This document shows, piece after piece, positions 10,738 through 22,700 of a stretch of 64,000 bases of DNA. How positions within the stretch are numbered: position 1 is the stretch's first letter; each line of letters begins with the position of its first letter. The notes beneath the pieces were generated by a model. It was not told where the DNA came from. It searched no databases and saw only the letters and a program-made list of their open reading frames with translations. The stretch covers positions 23,767,064-23,831,063 of the forward strand of contig NC_135558.1 in assembly GCF_964340395.1 (NCBI RefSeq), in the 5' to 3' direction. A program made the translations under genes and the position numbers. Origin of the DNA: Glandiceps talaboti (lineage: Eukaryota > Hemichordata > Enteropneusta > Spengelidae).

Positions 10738-13700
10738 TGAAGGAATTGACTGTTTGTTGTGCTGTTCTAGTTTTGTTCAGTTTACCTCACTTGTAGGAAT
10801 TGACTGGTTGTTGTGCTGTTCTAGGTTTGTTCAGTTTACCTCACTTGTAGGAATTGACTGGTTGTTGTGCTGTTCTAGTTTTGTTCAGTTTACCTCACTT
10901 GTAGGAATTGACTGGTTGTTGTACTGTTCTAGGTCTGTTCAGTTTACCTCACTTGTAGGAATTGACTGGTTGTTGTACTGTTCTAGGTCTGTTCAGTTTA
11001 CCTCACTTGTAGGAATTGACTGGTTGTTGTGCTGTTCTAGGTCTGTTCAGTTTACCTCACTTGTAGGAATTGACTGGTTGTTGTGCTGTTCTAGGTTTGT
11101 TCAGTTTACCTCACTTGTAGGAATTGACTGGTTGTTGTGCTGTTCTAGGTCTGTTCAGTTTACCTCACTTGTAGGAATTGACTGGTTGTTGTACTGTTCT
11201 AGGTCTGTTCAGTTTACCTCACTTGTAGGAATTGACTGGTTGTTGTGCTGTTCTAGGTCTGTTCTGTTTAGATCACTTGTAGGAATTGACTGGTTGTTGT
11301 GCTGTTCTAGGTCTGTTCTGTTTACCTCACTTGTAGGAATTGACTGGTTGTTGTACTGTTCTAGGTCTGTTCAGTTTACCTCACTTGTAGGAATTGACTG
11401 GTTGTTGTGCTGTTCTAGGTCTGTTCTGTTTAGATCACTTGTAGGAATTGACTGGTTGTTGTGCTGTTCTAGATCTGTTCAGTTTACCTCACTTGTAGGA
11501 ATTGACTAGTTGTTGTGCTGTTCTAGGTCTGTTCTGTTTACCTCACTTGTAGGAATTGACTGGTTGTTGTGCTGTTCTAGGTCTGTTCAGTTTACCTCAC
11601 TTGTAGGAATTGACTAGTTGTTGTGCTGTTCTAGATCTGTTCAGTTTACCTCACTTGTAGGAATTGACTGGTTGTTGTGCTGTTCTAGGTCTGTTCAGTT
11701 TACCTCACTTGTAGGAATTGACTGGTTGTTGTGCTATTCTAGGTTTGTTCAGTTTACCTCACTTGTAGGAATTGACTGGTTGTTGTGCTGTTCTAGGTCT
11801 GTTCAGTTTACCTCACTTGTAGGAATTGACTGGTTGTTGTGCCGTTCTGGGTCTGTTCAGTTTACCTCACTTGTAGGAATTGACTGGTTGTTGTGCTGTT
11901 CTAGATCTGTTCAGTTTACCTCACTTGTAGGAATTGACTGGTTGTTGTGCTGTTCTAGGTTTGTTCAGTTTACCTCACTTGTAGGAATTGACTGGTTGTT
12001 GTGCTGTTCTAGGTCTGTTCTGTTTACCTCACTTGTAGGAATTGACTGGTTGTTGTGCTGTTCTAGGTCTGTTCAGTTTACCTCACTTGTAGGAATTGAC
12101 TAGTTGTTGTGCTGTTCTAGATCTGTTCAGTTTACCTCACTTGTAGGAATTGACTGGTTGTTGTGCTGTTCTAGGTCTGTTCAGTTTACCTCACTTGTAG
12201 GAATTGACTGGTTGTTGTGCTATTCTAGGTTTGTTCAGTTTACCTCACTTGTAGGAATTGACTGGTTGTTGTGCTGTTCTAGGTCTGTTCAGTTTACCTC
12301 ACTTGTAGGAATTGACTGGTTGTTGTGCCGTTCTGGGTCTGTTCAGTTTACCTCACTTGTAGGAATTGACTGGTTGTTGTGCTGTTCTAGATCTGTTCAG
12401 TTTACCTCACTTGTAGGAATTGACTGGTTGTTGTGCTGTTCTAGGTTTGTTCAGTTTACCTCACTTGTAGGAATTGACTGGTTGTTGTGCCGTTCTGGGT
12501 CTGTTCAGTTTACCTCACTTGTAGGAATTGACTGGTTGTTGTGCTGTTCTAGTTCTGTTCAGTTTACCTCACTTGTAGGAATTGACTGGTTGTTGTGCTG
12601 CTCTAGGTTTGTTCAGTTTACCTCACTTGTAGGAATTGACTGGTTGTTGTGCCGTTCTGGGTCTGTTCAGTTTACCTCACTTGTAGGAATTGACTGGTTG
12701 TTGTGCTGTTCTAGATCTGTTCAGTTTACCTCACTTGTAGGAATTGACTGGTTGTTGTGCTGTTCTAGTTTTGTTCAGTTTACCTCACTTGAAGGAATTG
12801 ACTGGTTGTTGTGCTGTTCTAGATCTGTTCAGTTTACCTCACTTGTAGGAATTGACTGGTTGTTGTGCTGTTCTAGATCTGTTCAGTTTACCTCACTTGT
12901 AGGAATTGACTGGTTGTTGTGCTGTTCTAGATCTGTTCAGTTTACCTCACTTGTAGGAATTGACTGGTTGTTGTGCTGTTCTAGTTTTGTTCAGTTTACC
13001 TCACTTGTAGGAATTGACTGGTTGTTGTGCCGTTCTGGGTCTGTTCAGTTTACCTCACTTGTAGGAATTGACTGGTTGTTGTGCTATTCTAGGTCTGTTC
13101 AGTTTAGATCACTTGTAGGAATGACTGGTTGTTGTGCTGTTCTAGATCTGTTCAGTTTACCTCACTTGTAGGAATTGACTGGTTGTTGTGCCGTTCTGGG
13201 TCTGTTCAGTTTACCTCACTTGTAGGAATTGACTGGTTGTTGTGCTGTTCTAGTTTTGTTCAGTTTACCTCACTTGTAGGAATTGACTGGTTGTTGTACT
13301 GTTCTAGGTTTGTTCAGTTTACCTCACTTGTAGGAATTGACTGGTTGTTGTGCTGTTCTAGTTTTGTTCAGTTTACCTCACTTGTAGGAATTGACTGGTT
13401 GTTGTGCTGTTCTAGATCTGTTCAGTTTACCTCACTTGTAGGAATTGACTGGTTGTTGTGCTGTTCTAGATCTGTTCAGTTTACCTCACTTGTAGGAATT
13501 GACTGGTTGTTGTACTGTTCTAGATCTGTTCAGTTTACCTCACTTGTAGGAATTGACTGGTTGTTGTGCCGTTTTGGGTCTGTTCAGTTTACCTCACTTG
13601 TAGGAATTGACTGGTTGTTGTACTGTTCTAGGTCTGTTCAGTTTACCTCACTTGTAGGAATTGACTGGTTGTTGTGCTGTTCTAGGTCTGTTCAGTTTAG

Positions 13701-16608
13701 ATCACTTGTAGGAATTGACTGGTTGTTGTGCTGTTCTAGATCTGTTCAGTTTACCTCACTTGTAGGAATTGACTGGTTGTTGTGCTGTTCTAGATCTGTT
13801 CAGTTTACCTCACTTGTAGGAATTGACTGGTTGTTGTGCTGTTCTAGGTCTGTTCAGTTTACCTCACTTGTAGGAATTGACTGGTTGTTGTGCTGTTCTA
13901 GGTGTGTTCAGTTTACCTCACTTGTACAAGTTGTAGGAATTGACTGGTTGTTGTGCTGTTCTAGATCTGTTCAGTTTACCTCACTTGTAGGAATTGACTG
14001 GTTGTTGTGCTGTTCTAGATCTGTTCAGTTTACCTCACTTGTAGGAATTGACTGGTTGTTGTGCTGTTCTAGATCTGTTCAGTTTACCTCACTTGTAGGA
14101 ATTGACTGGTTGTTGTACTGTTCTAGGTCTGTTCAGTTTACCTCACTTGTAGGAATTGACTGGTTGTTGTGCTGTTCTAGGTTTGTTCAGTTTACCTCAC
14201 TTGTAGGAATTGACTGGTTGTTGTGCTGTTCTAGGTTTGTTCAGTTTACCTCACTTGTAGGAATTGACTGGTTGTTGTGCTGTTCTAGGTCTGTCCAGTT
14301 TACCTCACTTGTAGGAATTGACTGGTTGTTGTGCTGTTCTAGTTTTGTTCAGTTTACCTCACTTGTAGGAATTGACTGGTTGTTGTGCTGTTCTAGATCT
14401 GTTCAGTTTACCTCACTTGTAGGAATTGACTGGTTGTTGTACTGTTCTAGATCTGTTCAGTTTACCTCACTTGTAGGAATTGACTGGTTGTTGTGCTGTT
14501 CTAGGTCTGTTCAGTTTACCTCACTTGTAGGAATTGACTGGTTGTTGTGCTGTTCTAGATCTGTTCAGTTTACCTCACTTGTAGGAATTGACTGGTTGTT
14601 GTGCTGTTCTAGATCTGTTCAGTTTACCTCACTTGTAGGAATTGACTGGTTGTTGTGCTGTTCTAGGTCTGTTCAGTTTACCTCACTTGTAGGAATTGAC
14701 TGGTTGTTGTGCTGTTCTAGGTGTGTTCAGTTTACCTCACTTGTAGGAATTGACTGGTTGTTGTGCTGTTCTAGATCTGTTCAGTTTACCTCACTTGTAG
14801 GAATTGACTGGTTGTTGTGCTGTTCTAGTTTTGTTCAGTTTACCTCACTTGTAGGAATTGACTGGTTGTTGTGCTGTTCTAGATCTGTTCAGTTTACCTC
14901 ACTTGTAGGAATTGACTGGTTGTTGTACTGTTCTAGATCTGTTCAGTTTACCTCACTTGTAGGAATTGACTGGTTGTTGTGCTGTTCTAGGTCTGTTCAG
15001 TTTACCTCACTTGTAGGAATTGACTGGTTGTTGTACTGTTCTAGGTCTGTTCAGTTTACCTCACTTGTAGGAATTGACTGGTTGTTGTGCTGTTCTAGAT
15101 CTGTTCAGTTTACCTCACTTGTAGGAATTGACTGGTTGTTGTGCTGTTCTAGATCTGTTCAGTTTACCTCACTTGTAGGAATTGACTGGTTGTTGTGCTG
15201 TTCTAGATCTGTTCAGTTTACCTCACTTGTAGGAATTGACTGGTTGTTGTGCTGTTCTAGATCTGTTCAGTTTACCTCACTTGTAGGAATTGACTGGTTG
15301 TTGTGCTGTTCTAGGTCTGTTCAGTTTACCTCACTTGTAGGAATTGACTGGTTGTTGTGCTGTTCTAGGTCTGTTCAGTTTACCTCACTTGTAGGAATTG
15401 ACTGGTTGTTGTGCTGTTCTAGATCTGTTCAGTTTACCCCACTTGTAGGAATTGACTGGTTGTTGTACTGTTCTAGGTCTGTTCAGTTTACCTCACTTGT
15501 AGGAATTGACTGGTTGTTGTGCTGTTCTGGGTCTGTTGAGTTTACCTCACTTGTAGGAATTGACTGGTTGTTGTGCTGTTCTAGATCTGTTCAGTTTACC
15601 TCACTTGTAGGAATTGACTGGTTGTTGTGCTGTTCTAGTTCTGTTCAGTTTACCTCACTTGTAGGAATTGACTGGTTGTTGTACTGTTCTAGGTTTGTTC
15701 AGTTTACCTCACTTGTAGGAATTGACTGGTTGTTGTACTGTTCTAGGTTTGTTCAGTTTACCTCACTTGTAGGAATTGACTGGTTGTTGTACTGTTCTAG
15801 GTTTGTTCAGTTTACCTCACTTGTAGGAATTGACTGGTTGTTGTACTGTTCTAGATCTGTTCAGTTTACCTCACTTGTAGGAATTGACTGGTTGTTGTGC
15901 TGTTCTAGGTCTGTTCAGTTTACCTCACTTGTAGGAATTGACTGGTTGTTGTGCTGTTCTAGGTTTGTTCAGTTTACCTCACTTGTAGGAATTGACTGGT
16001 TGTTGTGCTGTTCTAGATCTGTTCAGTTTACCTCACTTGTAGGAATTGACTGGTTGTTGTGCTGTTCTAGGTCTGTTCAGTTTACCTCACTTGTAGGAAT
16101 TGACTGGTTGTTGTGCTGTTCTAGGTTTGTTCAGTTTACCTCACTTGTAGGAATTGACTGGTTGTTGTGCTGTTCTAGGTCTGTTCAGTTTACCTCACTT
16201 GTAGGAATTGACTGGTTGTTGTGCTGTTCTAGGTCTGTTCAGTTTACCTCACTTGTAGGAATTGACTGGTTGTTGTGCTGTTCTAGGTTTGTTCAGTTTA
16301 CCTCACTTGTAGGAATGACTGGTTGTTGTGCTGTTCTAGATCTGTTCAGTTTACCTCACTTGTAGGAATTGACTGGTTGTTGTACTGTTCTAGGTTTGTT
16401 CAGTTTACCTCACTTGTAGGAATGACTGGTTGTTGTGCTGTTCTAGATCTGTTCAGTTTACCTCACTTGTAGGAATTGACTGGTTGTTGTGCTGTTCTAG
16501 GTCTGTTCAGTTTAGATCACTTGTAGGAATTGACTGGTTGTTGTGCTGTTTTAGGTCTGTTCAGTTTACCTCACTTGTAGGAATTGACTGGTTGTTGTGC
16601 TGTTTTAG
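10738..16608 (+). repeat. 54-bp minisatellite, about 109 copies, each with an acceptor-like end
   Basis: Head-to-tail 54-bp units. Each contains TTTACCTCACTTGTAGG, then AATTGACTGG and a T/G-rich tract ending GTGCTGTTCTAG. TTGAC fits the YTNAY branch-point consensus and lies about 21 nt before the AG. The last unit ends TGTTTTAG at 16608 beside a 13-nt candidate exon. Because 54 is a multiple of three, one plus-strand frame repeats LLCCSRSVQFTSLVGIDW. TAG stops (near 11509, 11617 and 12103) and one-base deletions (near 13122, 16313 and 16423) break it. Variants at a few positions (GGTC/GATC/GTTT, GTGC/GTAC) mark higher-order blocks. It lies upstream of SWI5 exons, probably in the gene's first intron or 5' region. 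Confidence 0.97.
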
Positions 16609-16621
16609 GTCAGTACAAGAG
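16609..16621 (+). other. Candidate 13-nt microexon of SWI5
   Basis: The final 54-bp unit ends TTTTAG|GTCAGTACAAGAG, followed by a donor-like GTAATA. Joined to the exon at 16728 it keeps a frame (SVQE, then CSCHKDCTERA) open into the SWI5 start methionine. A 13-nt exon between such weak signals is speculative; the true upstream exon may lie elsewhere. Confidence 0.3.
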
Positions 16622-16727
16622 GTAATAATGATAACTGTACAACTGCACATATAAATACTCATTACAAATACATAATATGCTATTCTGGTTATTCCTGTAA
16701 AGAATGACGTTTTTTTTGTTTAAACAG

Positions 16728-16787
16728 TGTTCCTGTCATAAGGACTGTACTGAGAGAGCTAGTAAACAAGTCCATCTCACCATGGAG
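16728..16787 (+). CDS. SWI5: SWI5 exon carrying the likely start codon
   Basis: The acceptor is TTTTTTTGTTTAAACAG at 16727 and the donor is ATGGAG|GTATTT at 16787/16788. The exon is 60 nt. ATG at 16782-16784 sits in a strong context (CTCACCATGG). The frame is also open upstream of the ATG (CSCHKDCTERASKQVHLT), so an N-terminal extension from an upstream exon is possible. Confidence 0.7.
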
Positions 16788-19700
16788 GTATTTGTATTTC
16801 ATGTTTAACTTATCTGTACAAATTTCTCTCCAAACATTTCACAGTTTAGAAACCATGACAGTACTGCCTTTGATGTGGCCAGTGTTGAGACAGCTGGTAG
16901 TGTTCACCTTGATATAACAAAGTTGAACAAGAAAACATCAGACTTGGATAAAGAAATTGATGCTTTAAAAGATGAGTAAGTTTAACATTTAAAATGTTTA
17001 TATGTTCCTTGAAACTCCTGCAATTTCAAAGGAATCCTTAAAACTCCTTGAATTTCAAAAGACTTCTGAAAAGTCCTGGAATTTCAAAAGACTTCTGAAA
17101 ACTCCTGGAATTTCAAAAAGACTTCTGAAAAGTCCTGGAATTTCAAAAGACTTCTGAAAAGTCCTGGAATTTCAAAAAGACTTCTGAAAAGTCCTGGAAT
17201 TTCAAAAGACTTCTGAAAAGTCCTGGAATTTCAAAAAGACTTCTGAAAAGTTCTGGAATTTCAAAAGACTTCTGAAAAGTCCTGGAATTTCAAAAAGACT
17301 TCTGAAAAGTTCTGGAATTTCAAAAGACTTCTGAAAAGTCCTGAATTTCAAAAGACTTCTGAAAAGTCCTGGAATTTCAAAAGACTTCTGAAAAGTTCTG
17401 GAATTTCAAAAGACTTCTGAAAAGTCCTGGAATTTCAAAAGACTTCTGAAACGTCCTGGAATTTCAAAAGACTTCTGAAAAGTCCTGGAATTTCAAAAGA
17501 CTTCTGAAAAGTCCTGGAATTTCAAAAGACTTCTGAAAAGTCCTGGAACAGTACTTTGAATGATTGACATAACTGTCATAACCGTGGAGTGTTGATTAGA
17601 TAGGTGAAAAATATTTACTAAAAATCTGGTGCGTTGACAAATAAAATGTATTTCACTGGTCAATACTCCTAGAATATGACTAAAGTTGATTTGAATACTT
17701 AGAAAACTTATGAAAAACCCCTGGAGTATTTGAACCTAACAACAATCAGACCAATTACCTTGATATTTGGTGATGTTATTTAGGGTGTATAGATGAGAAA
17801 TTGTTCAAATGAAAATGATTGCCTCAGAGATGTGCATTTTGGGTCAAAAAATGTGATTCTTGCCTTGGAAGAATGCTTCCTGTCTCAGCCTAAAATGACA
17901 GGTTATTGTTTTATTGATCTCATGAAATCATGAAATCTTTTATGGGCCACTTCTCACCAATCTGTCAATGGCATCAAGATTTGAGGTTGCTTGGAAACAA
18001 TGCTTTTGTTACAGCCAAGAGTTTCATCATAGGACTTAGCTCACCTTGTACAGGCAAATCTGGGGCACATTTGATTTGTACAATTATAATCAGGATTTAT
18101 TGATCACATTCATGATTTCACATTTGATAAGTACCAATCACTATCATGATTGGCAAGATGGTGGACAATGTAATATCATGATTGGTAATCACAGTAATTA
18201 TGCCCCAAACCATGATTGATGTGATTATAAGATGGTGGACAATGTAATATCATGATTGATAATCGCAGTAATTATGTCCCAAACCATGATTGATGTGATT
18301 ATAAGATGGTGGACAATGTAATATCATGATTGGTAATCATAGTAATCATGTCCCAAACCATGATTGATGTGATTATAAGATGGTGGACAATGTAATATCA
18401 TGATTGGTAATCACAGTAATCATGCCCATGTAATATCATAAGGGGATTGTACGCATGTGGCTTACAGAAAGTTAGAAATTATGGAAAACATAATTTAAAT
18501 AAATTGTGTTTGGTGAGATTGGTTATTTGTTATCATTGCAAACATTTTGACGATGTAAAATCATTTAATTTGTCGGAAATGTTTGAAACCTTTTTAAATG
18601 TTTACATGTAAATAATCATGATCATGATTGAGCGTTTCGTTTACAAGCTTGTCTCCAGAAATGACATCAGATTAATCCAAATCATGATTGGGAAAATTGA
18701 TCGTGCCCCAAGATAGCTACACAAAGCAGATATACAACATAAATAATGACAGTGATAAATGATGGTAGGTTGATGCAAACTAATTAATGTTGGAATGCTG
18801 ATACTCTATGTTTTGAGTTCTAATCAGGTTGTTCCTAATCAGGTTGTTCCTACTCAGGTTGTTCCTAATCAGGTTGTTCCTACCCATCAAAGTTTATCAC
18901 CCAACTACTCAGGTTGTTCCTACCCATCAAAGTTTATCACCCAACTACAGAAACTAGTTCTGTTTTGTTGAAGTAATTTTAGTTTTGCAAAATATTTTAT
19001 ACAATATCTTTGTTATCAAATAACAATGCATTAGTAGCAATCACTATACTGTATATTTGATGAACTATTAATGGACATGTACATGTGTTACAGGAGATGA
19101 ACTATTAATGGACATGTACATGTGTTACAGGAGATGAACTATTAATGGACATGTACATGTATTACAGGTGATGAACTATTAATGGACATGTACATGTGTT
19201 ACAGGTGATGAACTATTAATGGACATGTACATGTGTTACAGGGGATGAACTATTAATGGACATGTACATGTGTTACAGGTGATGAACTATTAATGGACAT
19301 GTACATGTGTTACAGGTGATGAACTATTAATGGACATGTACATGTGTTACAGGAGATGAACTATTAATGGACATGTACATGTATTACAGGTGATGAACTA
19401 TTAATGGACATGTACATGACATTGTACATGTGTTACAGGTGATGAACTATTAATGGACATGTACATGTGTTACAGGTGATGAACTATTAATGGACATGTA
19501 CATGTGTTACAGGGGATGAACTATTAATGGACATGTACATGTATTACAGGTGATGAACTATTAATGGACATGTACATGTGTTACAGGTGATGAACTATTA
19601 ATGGACATGTACATGTGTTACAGGTGATGAACTATTAATGGACATGTACATGTGTTACAGGTGATGAACTATTAATGGACATGTACATGTGTTACAGGAG

Positions 19701-22700
19701 ATGAACTATTAATGGACATGTACATGTATTACAGGTGATGAACTATTAATGGACATGTACATGACATTGTACATGTGTTACAGGTGATGAACTATTAATG
19801 GACATGTACATGTGTTACAGGTGATGAACTATTAATGGACATGTACATGTGTTACAGGTGATGAACTATTAATGGACATGTACATGTATTACAGGGGATG
19901 AACTATTAATGGACATGTACATGTGTTACAGGAGATGAACTATTAATTGACATGTACATGTATTACAGGGGATGAACTATTAATGGACATGTACATGTAT
20001 TACAGGAGATGAACTATTAATTGACATGTACATGTGTTACAGGTGATGAACTATTAATGGACATGTACATGTATTACAGGTGATGAACTATTAATGGACA
20101 TGTACATGTGTTACAGGGGATGAACTATTAATGGACATGTACATGTGTTACAGGTGATGAACTATTAATGGACATGTACATGTGTTACAGGTGATGAACT
20201 ATTAATGGACATGTACATGTATTACAGGTGATGAACTATTAATGGACATGTACATGTGTTACAGGAGATGAACTATTAATGGACATGTACATGTATTACA
20301 GGGGATGAACTATTAATGGACATGTACATGTATTACAGGTGATGAACTATTAATGGACATGTACATGTGTTACAGGAGATGAACTATTAATGGACATGTA
20401 CATGTATTACAGGGGATGAACTATTAATGGACATGTACATGTATTACAGGTGATGAACTATTAATGGACATGTACATGTGTTACAGGAGATGAACTATTA
20501 ATGGACATGTACATGTGTTACAGGAGATGAACTATTAATGGACATGTACATGTATTACAGGGGATGAACTATTAATGGACATGTACATGTGTTACAGGTG
20601 ATGAACTATTAATGGACATGTACATGTATTACAGGTGATGAACTATTAATGGACATGTACATGTGTTACAGGAGATGAACTATTAATGGACATGTACATG
20701 TATTACAGGGGATGAACTATTAATGGACATGTACATGTATTACAGGTGATGAACTATTAATGGACATGTACATGTGTTACAGGTGATGAACTATTAATGG
20801 ACATGTACATGTGTTACAGGTGATGAACTATTAATGGACATGTACATGTGTTACAGGTGATGAACTATTAATGGACATGTACATGTGTTACAGGAGATGA
20901 ACTATTAATGGACATGTACATGTATTACAGGTGATGAACTATTAATGGACATGTACATGTGTTACAGGTGATGAACTATTAATGGACATGTACATGTGTT
21001 ACAGGAGATGAACTATTAATGGACATGTACATGTGTTACAGGTGATGAACTATTAATGGACATGTACATGTGTTACAGGGGATGAACTATTAATGGACAT
21101 GTACATGTATTACAGGTGATGAACTATTAATGGACATGTACGTGTATTACAGGGGATGAACTATTAATGGACATGTACATGTATTACAGGAGATGAACTA
21201 TTAATGGACATGTACGTGTATTACAGGAGATGAACTATTAATGGACATGTACGTGTATTACAGGAGATGAACTATTAATGGACATGTACATGTATTACAG
21301 GTGATGAACTATTAATGGACATGTACGTGTATTACAGGGGATGAACTATTAATGGACATGTACATGTATTACAGGAGATGAACTATTAATGGACATGTAC
21401 GTGTATTACAGGGGATGAACTATTAATGGACATGTACATGTGTTACAGGAGATGAACTATTAATGGACATGTACATGTGTTACAGGAGATGAACTATTAA
21501 TGGACATGTACATGTGTTACAGGTGATGAACTATTAATGGACATGTACATGTGTTACAGGTGATGAACTATTAATGGACATGTACGTGTATTACAGGTGA
21601 TGAACTATTAATGGACATGTACATGTATTACAGGTGATGAACTATTAATGGACATGTACATGTGTTACAGGTGATGAACTATTAATGGACATGTACATGT
21701 GTTACAGGTGATGAACTATTAATGGACATGTACGTGTATTACAGGGGATACAGGGAAGAAGAGTTAAGTGTACATATATGTAAGATGCATGAATACAATG
21801 AACTGAAAGACACTGGTCAAATGCTGCTTGGAAAGCTAGGTGAGTTTTAATATTGTCAGTATTACAGTAAGTGAAGTCAGTGTACACAGTACTAAATCAA
21901 CCCATTTTAATAGTCAGGACGCCAGGTCCAAAAAGTGGCTTAAAACAAGCGTTACCTTACATGGTTTGAAGTACAATTTTTGACATCATATTTGGTTAGA
22001 GTAATATCTGGGCCATCAGAAAACTGATGTTGCCCCTCTGGATTCTCTTGTGCAAACTCACAGGAGGCAGCTTCCATGGTAACGGTGACCTTATTTTGAA
22101 GGATGCTAAACATTAAAATGTCACATATCAGCCTCCGAGTGATGTTACTCTAACCAATTGTACTGACAAAAATTGTACTTCAAGCCAGGCAATTTATTCA
22201 AAATTTCAGCCTTGGTACCCTGTCTAATTGTGCATCACTCCAGAGGTATGTAATTCGCCCAAAACTGACCAAGTACGGGCAGAGTTACGAGCTCGTAAGT
22301 CTCAAGTACGACTGACGTCTGAACTCGTAATTTCCATATACGGGTGACATCATACTCTTGTAGTTGGCCTAATTTTCGATGAGTACGCAGAGGACTCACG
22401 TTTGTCGTATTCCACGAGTACGTGGCGAATATTTGGTTGTTGTAAATTAAATGTAATAATAATGATATTCTTTTATCATTAATGTGAAAAAAATTCTCGG
22501 CAAGCTAACGTTTAGGCGTATGTTATTTTGTTTTCACTCGTAACTTGGAAGTATAATCGGCTCTGAACTTGGTGTGATTAATGTGAGCGGTGCGGAGGAA
22601 TACTTTTTGGAGTCAAAACTTTCAGTGTTGGTTTGGTGACGAAATTTTCCCGGGCGTTACTTAATTATGTCCCTTACCCCAATGTTCATATGCGTAATTA

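Noticed and set aside
10267-10740. Serine/histidine/proline-rich frame over the CTCAY tract
   Set aside because: Pure microsatellite translation.
13129-16365. 1078-residue open frame and its neighbours (251, 161 and 355 residues) as a giant repeat protein
   Set aside because: They are the 54-bp array read in one frame (period a multiple of three). Stops and one-base deletions split it, the apparent starts are not native ATG starts, and unit variation shows no bias for silent changes.
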